Assembly (NCBI GenBank): GCA_964448115.1 | Contig: CAYUVA010000054.1 | Span: 1-26,023 of the forward strand | DNA length: 26,023 bases | Source of the DNA: CAYUVA01 sp964448115 [NCBI: uncultured bacterium] | Lineage (GTDB): Bacteria; CAYUVA01 | Reading direction: 5' to 3' | Shown here: piece by piece, positions 8,286 through 16,107 of the stretch | How the letters are laid out: every line of letters begins with the position of its first letter | How positions within the stretch are numbered: the stretch's first letter is position 1 | Position numbers and translations under genes: made by a program | Notes under the pieces: generated by a model | What the model was told of the DNA's origin: nothing | Seen by the model: the letters and a program-made list of their open reading frames with translations, nothing else | The model's database searches: none

Positions 8286-9440
8286 ATGAAGAAAGGGTAT
8301 CTTATCAAGACAACAATACTAACATTGCTACTGCTAGTGCTTTGTGCCGCTGAGGTCTATGGGGATCATGCCAGGGTAGGTACTAGCGGATTATGGCGCT
8401 TTCGGATCTACAATGTCTATGGATGGGCGAGTCAAGCCTTTGATAGTGCTGGACACTATGATGATATCATCTCCATTGCGGTGCGAAACTGGAACGAGGA
8501 TATCGACTTCATCTACCCGCTAGGAAAAAAGCTCGGATACCTGAAGAATAACGCCAAGCTATCCTTTGCCCGCACCGATTTTCTTATCGATTATGGGCTA
8601 ACCGATAGCATTTTCCTGGAGGTATGGGTACCGGTTTACCAGTACAAGAAGCTCTCGCTCGGAACCTGGACTTATATCGATGATGAAAGCAATGACACGG
8701 TTTCCGAGTGGCTCGACGAGGCTTATGGAGACGCGGCGATCTGGAAGGCAAAGCAGATATATCCATCGGATCTTGATGCTCGGGGAGTGGGGGATATACT
8801 GGTTGGATGGAAGCATCAATTGTACAAGTCGGATCGCGCTCGCTTCGCCTATGCCACCGGTTTGCGCCTTCCCACCGGCAGGGTCGATGATCCGGACGAT
8901 CTCGATGATACCAGCCTCGGCGATGGACAGATGGATCTTGGCTTATGGTTTTACTATGACTACATCACAAGTCCCCATTTCTTTTTGAATATACACACCC
9001 GCTTCGAGTACCAGATGAAGGGGACTTATGATAAACCTTCCGATCCCGCCGTTCTTAGAATGCTAGAGGATGATGATCCCGGAGGCACCTACGATATGAC
9101 CCCAGGCTGGTTCGGTTACCTCGAAATAGAGCCGCAGTGGAGCTATAATTATGGAAGGGTTGCACCGTCGTTCCTTTTGATCGCCATGTACAAGGCAAAG
9201 GACAACTATGAAGGCTGGACTCAAGGGGGTGGCGATTCATACAAAGAAATGAACACGGATTATGCGCTAGTTACCTTATCACCAAAGTTTTACTTGTATC
9301 GAATTATCGATCCCGATGGCGGATGGGAAAAGATACCCTTTGAGCTATCCCTGGAGTACAGGTTTCCTCTGTTCGGCAAGAATTATCCAGCAACCAGCAT
9401 GCTTCTATTCGAGGCGAAGCTGTACGCTAAGTTCTGGTGA
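8286..9440 (+). CDS. Probable outer-membrane beta-barrel protein
   Basis: The 384-residue product begins with a clear signal peptide whose likely cleavage follows AEVYG at about residue 25. The mature part has many short amphipathic strands separated by acidic Asp/Gly-rich turns, abundant Tyr/Trp/Phe, and a C-terminal phenylalanine-tryptophan pair (KLYAKFW), all typical of outer-membrane beta-barrels. It resembles the loosely defined transporter-like barrels in which a strand with TDSIFLEVWVPVY is followed by DILVGWKHQL and GLRLPTGR. The ATG at 8286 is chosen over a GTG at 8280 because AGGAG is eight bases upstream of the ATG but only two from the GTG. The gene is followed after 27 bases by an oxidoreductase gene. 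Substrate unknown. Confidence 0.75.
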   Translation: MKKGYLIKTTILTLLLLVLCAAEVYGDHARVGTSGLWRFRIYNVYGWASQAFDSAGHYDDIISIAVRNWNEDIDFIYPLGKKLGYLKNNAKLSFARTDFLIDYGLTDSIFLEVWVPVYQYKKLSLGTWTYIDDESNDTVSEWLDEAYGDAAIWKAKQIYPSDLDARGVGDILVGWKHQLYKSDRARFAYATGLRLPTGRVDDPDDLDDTSLGDGQMDLGLWFYYDYITSPHFFLNIHTRFEYQMKGTYDKPSDPAVLRMLEDDDPGGTYDMTPGWFGYLEIEPQWSYNYGRVAPSFLLIAMYKAKDNYEGWTQGGGDSYKEMNTDYALVTLSPKFYLYRIIDPDGGWEKIPFELSLEYRFPLFGKNYPATSMLLFEAKLYAKFW

Positions 9441-9467
9441 TCGAGGTATCCGTGGAGGTTTGGTTTC

Positions 9468-10574
9468 ATGCCAAGTTTATTTGACCCGCTTAAGATTAAC
9501 CGACTTGTAATCGCCAACCGAGTGATTCGATCCGCCACCTGGGAGGGAATGGCAAGCAGAAGCGGGGAGTGCTCAAAGCGCCTAATCAGCCTATACCGCG
9601 AGCTGGCTATCGGAGAGGTGGGACTGATAATCACTGGATATGCCTTTGTCCGTCGTGATGGGAAAAAAAGCCCAAACATGAACGGTATGAACGAAGATAG
9701 CCTGGTAAACGGTTGGCGTGAGGCTACAACCGAGGTGCACAATTTCAGCTCAAAGATAGCCATGCAGTTGGTGCACGCCGGGGGAGCCGCCGATCCCAAG
9801 ATGATCGCACCAGCAAGACCGAAGGCTCCATCAGCTATCAAACATCCGCAATATCCTTCAATTCCTCAAGAGCTGAGCTTGAACGATATAAACGATATCA
9901 TCCAAGCGTTTATCGATGCTGCTAGACGATGCAAGTCAGCAGGATTCGATGCCGTTCAGTTGCATTGTGCCCATGGATACTTGCTCAGCCAGTTTCTTTC
10001 GCCTGCACTTAATAAGAGAAACGATGACTACGGAGGATCAATCGACAATCGGGTTCGTATCATAAAAAGGATTGTGCGCAGGATGCGCCAAGAGCTTGGC
10101 AGGGACTATCCTGTCTTGATTAAATTGAACGGATGCGACTATATCGATGGCGGATTGGATGAGGAAGAGGCGGTCCAGGCTGCTATGATACTTGAGGCAG
10201 CCGGGGTCGATGCAATAGAGGTCAGCGGTGGTATGGATGCTTCCGGCGATCAGGCAGCCTCCAGGATCGATGTCTTCGATGAGGAACAAGAGATGTACTT
10301 TCTAGGACACGCACAGGCTATAAAAAGATCAGTGAAGATACCTGTCGGGGTAGTTGGGGGTATTCGCTCATACAGTGTGGCACAAAACGCGATAAAACAT
10401 GGGCTGGTAGATTTCGTGTCCCTATCTCGTCCCTTGATCAGAGAACCCCACCTGATCAGGGACTGGCGAGAGGGTATCATAAGCAAAGCCAACTGTATCA
10501 GTTGCAATAACTGCCTCAAGATCGCCAGTCGAGAACGCGGTATTTACTGCTATTACCAGGAGACATCGCAATAG
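9468..10574 (+). CDS. Old Yellow Enzyme-family NADH:flavin oxidoreductase with cysteine cluster
   Basis: This 368-residue FMN enzyme has the TIM-barrel of the OYE / 2,4-dienoyl-CoA reductase family. Characteristic segments are LFDPLKINRLVIANR at the start, the substrate-site motif LHCAHGYLLSQFLSP (His166, His169, Tyr171), NDDYGGSIDNR, VLIKLNG and the phosphate-binding GVVGGIR near 294-300. The C-terminus holds C343-x2-C346-x2-C349-x11-C361, in the place where iron-sulfur-containing family members bind a 4Fe-4S cluster; those usually have x2-x3-x11 spacing. The NAD(P)H/FAD half found in dienoyl-CoA reductases is absent, so electrons must come from a separate donor or directly from NAD(P)H. GGAGG lies nine bases before the ATG. 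Likely co-transcribed with the preceding barrel gene. Substrate unknown. Confidence 0.9.
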   Translation: MPSLFDPLKINRLVIANRVIRSATWEGMASRSGECSKRLISLYRELAIGEVGLIITGYAFVRRDGKKSPNMNGMNEDSLVNGWREATTEVHNFSSKIAMQLVHAGGAADPKMIAPARPKAPSAIKHPQYPSIPQELSLNDINDIIQAFIDAARRCKSAGFDAVQLHCAHGYLLSQFLSPALNKRNDDYGGSIDNRVRIIKRIVRRMRQELGRDYPVLIKLNGCDYIDGGLDEEEAVQAAMILEAAGVDAIEVSGGMDASGDQAASRIDVFDEEQEMYFLGHAQAIKRSVKIPVGVVGGIRSYSVAQNAIKHGLVDFVSLSRPLIREPHLIRDWREGIISKANCISCNNCLKIASRERGIYCYYQETSQ

Positions 10575-10612
10575 CCTCTTATTATTGGGTTAGCCAGGTG
10601 GGTAAAACCCTA

Positions 10613-12637
10613 TCATTCCTCGCTTGAAGGCACATGCAAGGAACAAACATTACTCGGTGCAGTGCCTTCCATGAAGTATGTCTTGAAGGTCTCAGCCTTG
10701 GGGCAAAAAGAGGTGGCGCGTTGCAGGCTTTGGCCACAGATTATCACCTGCTCCATGCCGGGTGGGATCTCGAAACTCTCAGGATGCAAGGATTCATGCG
10801 CTTGTCTCATAAAATCCACAAATATAGGACCAGCAGCCCGGGAACCAGTCTCCATTTTACCCAAAGGCACCTTCTTGTCCCTGCCGATCCAGACTCCAGC
10901 CACCAGTTCGCTGCTATAACCGATGAACCAGGCATCTGTATAATCGCTTGCAGTACCGGTCTTGGCAGCTACCGGGAAGGGTAAAGCTTTCGCCCTCCAG
11001 CCGGTGCCTTCATTCACTACTCCCTGCATGATATCAGTAATTAAAAAAGCCACCTGTGAAGATATTACCTGCCGAGAGGTCGATTTTTCGCGATATAAAA
11101 TATTACCACTTTGATCTTCGATGTGAGTTATGAAAACCGGCTCCTTGTAGTATCCTTGATTAACAAAGACCGCGTAAGCAGCCGTCAGCTCTAGTAATGT
11201 GGTCTCGAATGCACCCAGCGCCAAGGAAAGATATGGCTTTATCTCCCCGCTGAAACCGTAGTCCCTGAGCTTGTCAACCACCAGGTCGATGCCGATCTCG
11301 TTCAGCAGCCTGGCGGTAACCACATTATTGGATGTAATCAGCGCATCCCTGAGTGTCATCATACCGTGATGCTTATTGTCATAGTTCTTCGGCTCCCAGT
11401 AGTTGTGTTTTCTCTTGGAGCCGAAGCTTACCGGCTCGTCCATCAGCGTGTAGATAGGCGTATATCCGAGCGAGAAAGCAGTGGCGTATATGAAGGGCTT
11501 GATGGCAGAGCCGGGCTGTCGCATAGCTTGTACTGCTCGGTTGAACTCGCTTTTATCGAAGTCCCGCCCTCCTATAAGAGCTTTAACCATTCCTGTTTTA
11601 GGCTCTATGGCAACCAGGGCGCCCTGGACGACCAAGTTGTCCTTTCCGTTGTATCCTGCCTGGTCATCGGCTTCCAGGCGCTGGTCGAGCATTGCAATAC
11701 CGTCATAGAATGCTTTATTTGCCGCCATCTGTATCCTCTCATCGAGGGTTGTATAAACCTTGAGTCCCTCTTTATAAACCGCATCATATCCGAGTCGATC
11801 CATTATCTGGCGGCGAACCTCCTCTATGAAATACGCGGCTATACTGCTCTCTTGTTCGTGCTGCCGTAAACCAAGGGGTGCCTTGCGGGCTTTTTGTGCC
11901 ATATCTTGGGTGATATGCCCGAGTTCCGCCATGCGCTTAAGAACAAGATTTCGTCTCCTTATGGCAGCCTGTGCATCCTTGAAAGGATTGTACACCTCTG
12001 GTGCCTTTGGCAAGGCTGCCAAAAGAGCACACTCAGGGAGGTTCAACTCCCAGGCATCCTTGCCAAAGTAGGTCTGGGCAGCAGCCTGGACGCCATAGGA
12101 GCCTTGACCCAAGTAAATATAATTTAGGTACATAAGCATAATCTGGTCTTTCGTGTAGTGCTTCTCCACCTGGTAAGCCAATATCGCTTCCTTGATCTTT
12201 CTTTTCAGAGTCTTTTTTGAAGTAAGAAAGAGATTGCGGGTGAGCTGCTGGGTAATTGTGCTGCCACCCTCCACGACCTTCCCCGCCAGGAGATTTTTTA
12301 TCGAGGCACGAAGGATGCTTTTTATTCTCAAGCCCCAGTGTTCATAAAAATATGAGTCCTCGATGGCTATGAATGCCTGAACTAAGGTCTTCGGAATCTG
12401 TTGTGCTTTTAGGATGATCCGTTTTTGGAGGTATAGCTTATGTAGGATCTCCCCATCGTCATCATAGATGATAGTGGCTACATTTGTAGGATATCTTTCC
12501 AGGTTTGTAACCGGGGGCAGATCACGCGAAACAGATAATATGAAACCCGCGCCCACACCACCGCCAAGAGCTAAGGTTATGAGCACGAACACAAGGATAT
12601 ACCTCAAAGAGCCCTTTTTTGCTCTGCTTTGTGCCAT
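10613..12637 (-). CDS. mrcA: Penicillin-binding protein 1A, bifunctional transglycosylase/transpeptidase
   Basis: The 674-residue class A PBP polymerises lipid II and cross-links peptidoglycan in the periplasm. A single N-terminal membrane anchor spans about 12-35. The GT51 domain has IEDSYFYEHWG (catalytic Glu93) and GGSTITQQL at 124-132. The transpeptidase domain has the three active-site motifs in order: SAIK (Ser377-Lys380), SNN (436-438) and KTGTA (559-563). Length is within the shorter range for this family and no motif is missing. A C-terminal segment with CGQSLQRATSFCP suggests two late cysteines. The start has only a weak ribosome-binding site, and only 22 bases separate it from the upstream DUF362 gene, so it is probably expressed from that transcript. 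The symbol is by family; pbpA-type naming is equally possible. Confidence 0.95.
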   Translation of the reverse strand: MAQSRAKKGSLRYILVFVLITLALGGGVGAGFILSVSRDLPPVTNLERYPTNVATIIYDDDGEILHKLYLQKRIILKAQQIPKTLVQAFIAIEDSYFYEHWGLRIKSILRASIKNLLAGKVVEGGSTITQQLTRNLFLTSKKTLKRKIKEAILAYQVEKHYTKDQIMLMYLNYIYLGQGSYGVQAAAQTYFGKDAWELNLPECALLAALPKAPEVYNPFKDAQAAIRRRNLVLKRMAELGHITQDMAQKARKAPLGLRQHEQESSIAAYFIEEVRRQIMDRLGYDAVYKEGLKVYTTLDERIQMAANKAFYDGIAMLDQRLEADDQAGYNGKDNLVVQGALVAIEPKTGMVKALIGGRDFDKSEFNRAVQAMRQPGSAIKPFIYATAFSLGYTPIYTLMDEPVSFGSKRKHNYWEPKNYDNKHHGMMTLRDALITSNNVVTARLLNEIGIDLVVDKLRDYGFSGEIKPYLSLALGAFETTLLELTAAYAVFVNQGYYKEPVFITHIEDQSGNILYREKSTSRQVISSQVAFLITDIMQGVVNEGTGWRAKALPFPVAAKTGTASDYTDAWFIGYSSELVAGVWIGRDKKVPLGKMETGSRAAGPIFVDFMRQAHESLHPESFEIPPGMEQVIICGQSLQRATSFCPKAETFKTYFMEGTAPSNVCSLHVPSSEE

Positions 12638-12659
12638 ACTTTTACTTTATACTAGAGGA

Positions 12660-13739
12660 TCAATAGCTTCTGAACAGCTCTCCCCATTCGGTCTTCATGA
12701 AGGCATCAACCCTCGGCTTGCCAACAAAGGGGTACCAGTAGATATCGTGATATAGACGCGAGGCTAGATAGCTCCATGGTACCAGCGGCGACTGCAAGAG
12801 AGCCTTTTCGAATCGATGAAGCGGACCGTGATATATCATCTTCTGTCCCTTGCTGGCAAAGGTGTCCTCCTGGATAAATCCCCAGTTTTCCTTTGAGATA
12901 TCAGCGCCGATCACCTCGATCTCTCTAGGATCTCCAACCCCCAATCCCTCCTCGTGTGCCAGGCGAATATAGCCAAGTTTCATGGGATCAAAGCCCATCA
13001 TCTTGGCAGCCACCGCATCGATAGCGACCTGGTCTCCGCTGGCAGCGATGAAGTTCTTGATCACCGGACGCATTGCCCTGGGGCCTGGTCCATCGCCGGC
13101 AACGGTTCCATCCATAACGGCGAATAATCCAGTATGGATCTCCTTTTGTATCTTGAGCAGATCGACTAAGGTCTCGTGAATGACCCGATGTGTCCAGTGT
13201 CGCCGATTATTCAGCAAGCCTCCAAAGGCATTTTTCATGGCACCGGTGGTGGTGGTAAAGACATGGGTCTTCATGGTGGGAAAGTGGATGATGTTCTTGC
13301 CGATGAAGAATTCGGGGATCTCGAAGCCATCAGGGTAAACCTGCGGTAATGCCTTGAGTTTAGTCTTTCCCGTCCAGGGTATCCACTTGACATCCTCCCA
13401 GAGATAGACCGATCTTAGCCCGTATTTATCTTGTACCGCCTTATGCTTATTATTCACCTCTCCCAGCTTGCCATCGACCACCACGGTCTGGTTGTGGGTT
13501 GGATGAAGCGTCTTGGGATCATACCCGTCCATTATCAGCTTATTGAAGGTTCCATCGAGCTGCCAGGGGGTGGATGAACATGCCGGGTAAAATGTTGACC
13601 ATGAGATGTTTATCTTGAGAATCGTTTCCTTGTCTTGGGGAAGGTATTTGCGATATTCGGCTAGCTCCAGCAGCCTGCCATAGTCCTCCACTACATCCCT
13701 GGGGTTTGTTTTTAGAACTGCTACTTTCGATCTAATCAT
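12660..13739 (-). CDS. DUF362 domain-containing protein
   Basis: The 359-residue protein matches the DUF362 family by the segments FPTMKTHVFTTTTGAMKNA, the adjoining glycine turn FGGLLNN, and MDGTVAGDGPGPRA. Family members often carry a C-terminal ferredoxin-like cysteine cluster; this one does not, having essentially a single cysteine near residue 54. No signal peptide is evident, so it should be cytoplasmic. The function of DUF362 is not established. GAGG nine bases before the ATG supports the start. Its stop is 22 bases from the penicillin-binding protein start, and a pilin-like gene lies 116 bases upstream on the same strand, so a three-gene unit is plausible. The neighbourhood does not identify a substrate. 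Confidence 0.85.
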   Translation of the reverse strand: MIRSKVAVLKTNPRDVVEDYGRLLELAEYRKYLPQDKETILKINISWSTFYPACSSTPWQLDGTFNKLIMDGYDPKTLHPTHNQTVVVDGKLGEVNNKHKAVQDKYGLRSVYLWEDVKWIPWTGKTKLKALPQVYPDGFEIPEFFIGKNIIHFPTMKTHVFTTTTGAMKNAFGGLLNNRRHWTHRVIHETLVDLLKIQKEIHTGLFAVMDGTVAGDGPGPRAMRPVIKNFIAASGDQVAIDAVAAKMMGFDPMKLGYIRLAHEEGLGVGDPREIEVIGADISKENWGFIQEDTFASKGQKMIYHGPLHRFEKALLQSPLVPWSYLASRLYHDIYWYPFVGKPRVDAFMKTEWGELFRSY

Positions 13740-13772
13740 AGCTACTACCTCGATATCAGTTTCACGAACATA

Positions 13773-13781
13773 ATTTTACCA
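13773..13781 (-). promoter_or_regulatory. Possible extended -10 element before the DUF362 gene
   Basis: TGGTAAAAT on the minus strand fits TGn-TAAAAT about 35 bases ahead of the DUF362 start. No -35 box is visible, so this is weak and read-through from the pilin-like gene is equally likely. Confidence 0.22.
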
Positions 13782-13855
13782 TCAGGAAACTTTTTCATAC
13801 TACATGATCCCACATTAGTAAAGCTAAGAGGTTTTGTACTTCGGGCTATTATATT

Positions 13856-14398
13856 TTATCTTCTGGTTACTCCGCTCTCATCAATAAGCAGCCAGAAGTT
13901 ACTCATCGCTTCTTTATCAAGGCTGTCAGCCCTGCTAGCTTTTCTTCCATTGTGGTCAGCTGCCCGTATCACTCCAGTCTCATCGATAAAGAACGACCTC
14001 AGCCCGCTTTTCCCATACTCGATCGGCGTGGCATATATCTCGAACCCGCCAGCCATATTCCCTTTTCTCTTAGTCGGCTTGAGGCTAAAGCGGTATCCGT
14101 TCTCGACCCCATCAGCGATCGATGCATCGATGCATGGGATGCCGGCGCATTTTTTCTCGCCAAGCATCTTGAGGGAGCTACTGAATCCCTTGGAGTTTAA
14201 GAACCGGTAGCTCAACTGTCCGACAAAGTACATCTGTAGAATGGCTTGGGCTGATTTCTCGTTGTTTACGATCTTCATGGGCACATGCTGCTTGAACTCC
14301 ACGGCGAATAATGAAAGCGAGGCAGCTAGCGCTATAAGTATGGTTACTGTTGCGATCACTTTTGATGGCAACACTCTTGGCTGGCTCTCTCTTGGCAT
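13856..14398 (-). CDS. Pilin-like membrane-anchored protein without prepilin motif
   Basis: The 180-residue product has a basic N-terminus, one hydrophobic segment at about 12-33 and then NNEKSAQAILQMYFVGQLSYRF, which recalls the helix after the membrane segment in type IV pilins and pseudopilins (N-E-x-S-A-x-x-x-L). Further on GYRFSLKP, FEIYATPIEYGKSGLRSF and FIDETGVIRAAD recall the C-terminal beta part of pilin-like proteins, where a strand ends in D-E-[ST]-G-V-I-R. The G-F-[TS]-L-x-E prepilin peptidase site is missing, so it is probably a fixed membrane protein rather than an assembled pilin. GGGGAGAG about six bases upstream supports the ATG. It is driven by a strong-looking promoter containing an 18-bp palindrome. 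Function unknown. Confidence 0.72.
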   Translation of the reverse strand: MPRESQPRVLPSKVIATVTILIALAASLSLFAVEFKQHVPMKIVNNEKSAQAILQMYFVGQLSYRFLNSKGFSSSLKMLGEKKCAGIPCIDASIADGVENGYRFSLKPTKRKGNMAGGFEIYATPIEYGKSGLRSFFIDETGVIRAADHNGRKASRADSLDKEAMSNFWLLIDESGVTRR

Positions 14399-14433
14399 AA
14401 CAACTCTCCCCAGTGCTAAATGGTTGGTGCAAT

Positions 14434-14462
14434 TTTATATCAGTACTGATATACTGTGTCAA
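14434..14462 (-). promoter_or_regulatory. Sigma70-type promoter for the pilin-like/DUF362/PBP unit
   Basis: On the minus strand TTGACA (14462-14457), a perfect -35 box, is followed after exactly 17 bases by TATAAA (14439-14434), a 5/6 -10 box. Transcription would start near 14427, giving a leader of about 30 bases before the ATG at 14398. This is one of the two best promoter matches in the window. Confidence 0.6.
14436..14453. promoter_or_regulatory. 18-bp perfect palindrome, candidate operator
   Basis: TATATCAGTACTGATATA reads identically on both strands, centred between 14444 and 14445. It fills the spacer of the leftward promoter and overlaps its -10 box. Its right arm also overlaps TATACT (14450-14455), a possible -10 for the rightward gene. 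The core AGTACTGA recurs once at 14477-14484. There is no T-run, so it is not a terminator. Binding of a dimeric repressor is inferred from the geometry; the regulator is not identifiable. Confidence 0.55.
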
Positions 14463-14494
14463 GGCGGTTACTTGCTAGTACTGAAGAGGAGCGC

Positions 14495-15283
14495 ATGAGA
14501 TTAAGCGTCTTAGGTTGTTATGGAAGCGAGGCGCCAGGGAAGAATCTATCCGGTTTCCTGGTCAATGATGATCTGCTCCTGGATGCAGGAACCATCGGCT
14601 CTTCGTTGAGCTTGCAGGAACAACTGAAGATAGATTATATCCTGATCACACATTATCATCTCGATCATATAAAGGGACTGCCCTTCTTCGTTGACAACAT
14701 CTTCAATCAGCGCAACGAACCGGTGCGGATCTACTCGATCAAGGAGGTCATCGAGGGACTTAAGAGACATCTATTAAATGATCACCTCTGGCCGGATTTC
14801 ACGCAGATTCCACACTCGCCAAAGCCGATTATCAAACTTCATCAAGCACCTGAAAATAAGTGGAGCAACATAGGGGGCTATTCCTTCATGCCGGTACGGA
14901 GCAATCATATCGTGCCCTCTGCCGGATATATCGTTATTGAAAAAGAAAAAAATGACGCCATAGCCTACATGGGCGACAGCATGCCCAGCGATCAATTCTG
15001 GCTAACCATAAACAAGGCATTCCTCGGATCCGCTGCCATAACCCTAAAAGCAATAATTGTCGAGGTCTCATTACCGAATAAGATGCAAGAATTGGCTATT
15101 GCAAGCAAACATTTTACCCCTAGTATGCTTGAAAAGGAGCTTGAAAAACTTAAGCTGAAGGATGTTCTCGTTTTTATCTATCACATGAAGCCCAAGTATA
15201 TGTCGGAAATCACCGAGGAGTTGAAAGCCATTCGCTCCGACTATGAGATCCACATCCTTGAGGAAAAAGTATATTACCTGTAG
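14495..15283 (+). CDS. Class II cyclic-nucleotide phosphodiesterase-like metallo-hydrolase
   Basis: The 262-residue metallo-beta-lactamase-fold protein looks like the class II cAMP phosphodiesterase family (yeast PDE1, Vibrio CpdP). Metal ligands are in HYHLDH (His53, His55, Asp57, His58), with His138 in SNHIVPSAGY, Asp161 in YMGDSMPS and His230 in FIYHMKP. The family-typical stretch is VEVSLPNKMQELAIASKHFTP, a ligand-bearing region unlike that of general RNase Z or glyoxalase members. No signal peptide is evident. The frame extends back to 14456, but the ATG at 14495 is preceded by AGAGGAG and starts at the first conserved strand. It is 14 bases ahead of accD in the same orientation. Substrate specificity for cAMP, cGMP or another phosphodiester is unproven. 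Confidence 0.85.
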   Translation: MRLSVLGCYGSEAPGKNLSGFLVNDDLLLDAGTIGSSLSLQEQLKIDYILITHYHLDHIKGLPFFVDNIFNQRNEPVRIYSIKEVIEGLKRHLLNDHLWPDFTQIPHSPKPIIKLHQAPENKWSNIGGYSFMPVRSNHIVPSAGYIVIEKEKNDAIAYMGDSMPSDQFWLTINKAFLGSAAITLKAIIVEVSLPNKMQELAIASKHFTPSMLEKELEKLKLKDVLVFIYHMKPKYMSEITEELKAIRSDYEIHILEEKVYYL

Positions 15284-15297
15284 GATCTTGCTCCATA

Positions 15298-16101
15298 ATG
15301 AGCCGGGAGCGGAATTCATCGGGTAGCTTAGCCAGGCGCTGCAAGGGCTGCGGGGAGCTGATCTACGAAGGCGAAATTAAGGAGAACCTACAGGTCTGCC
15401 CTCGTTGCGGGTATCACTATCGATTACCGCCTGACCAAAGACTCCAAATGCTGCTTGATGATGGCATTTACGAGGAGCAAGATGCCGAGATAATCACTGC
15501 TGATCCCCTAAAATTCAAGGATATCATCACCTATCGAGAGCGCCTGAAAAAGATAAGAAAATCAACCGGCAGCTCGGAGGCAATGATCACGGGGATCGGA
15601 AAGCTAGGCGACCTCGATGTTATCGTCTCAGCAATGAACTTTTTCTTTCTGGGCGGAAGCATGGGATCGGTGGTCGGCGAGAAGCTGGTGCTGGCAGCCG
15701 AGAGGGCGATGCAGATGAGGATACCCTTGATAAGCATAATCGCAACCGGTGGTGCCAGGATGCAGGAGGGTATGGTATCGCTATCCCAGATGCCCAAGAC
15801 CGCCGCCGCGGTAACCAGGCTGAAAAACGCAGGTTTGCCTTATATTACGATTCTTACCAATCCATCCATGGCCGGGGTGCTTGCCAGTTTCGCCTCCTTG
15901 GCTGATATTATAATCGCCGAGCCGGGCGCACTGATCGGATTCACCGGACCTAGGGTCATCGAACAGACCACGGGTCAGAAACTCCCTGACCATGCCCAAG
16001 TGGCTGAATCGGTGCTCGAATATGGTATGATAGACATGATCTGTCATAGGAAGGACCTAAGAAGCACATTAATAAGGCTTCTTGAGCTTATATTGAGCTA
16101 A
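15298..16101 (+). CDS. accD: Acetyl-CoA carboxylase carboxyltransferase subunit beta
   Basis: AccD with AccA transfers carboxyl from carboxybiotin to acetyl-CoA, making malonyl-CoA for fatty acid synthesis. The 267-residue product has the N-terminal zinc ribbon C15-x2-C18...C34-x2-C37 followed by GYHYRL. The crotonase-fold core carries FFFLGGSMGSVVGEK (116-130), ATGGARMQEG (149-158) and GFTGPRVIEQT (214-224), where the oxyanion hole and CoA contacts lie. It is a little shorter than usual at the N-terminus but complete. accA, usually needed as partner, is not in this window. accD is six bases upstream of lptD, linking lipid precursor supply and lipopolysaccharide export by transcription; in many bacteria folC follows accD instead. 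Confidence 0.96.
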   Translation: MSRERNSSGSLARRCKGCGELIYEGEIKENLQVCPRCGYHYRLPPDQRLQMLLDDGIYEEQDAEIITADPLKFKDIITYRERLKKIRKSTGSSEAMITGIGKLGDLDVIVSAMNFFFLGGSMGSVVGEKLVLAAERAMQMRIPLISIIATGGARMQEGMVSLSQMPKTAAAVTRLKNAGLPYITILTNPSMAGVLASFASLADIIIAEPGALIGFTGPRVIEQTTGQKLPDHAQVAESVLEYGMIDMICHRKDLRSTLIRLLELILS

Positions 16102-16107
16102 CAAAAG

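Noticed and set aside
10575-10612. Possible terminator between the convergent oxidoreductase and PBP genes
   Set aside because: GGGTT and AACCC could form a five-base stem, but the loop is about 14 bases and no T-run follows on either strand.
11366-11869. Open plus-strand frame of 167 codons
   Set aside because: Antisense to the transpeptidase part of the PBP gene, where all active-site motifs are in the minus frame.
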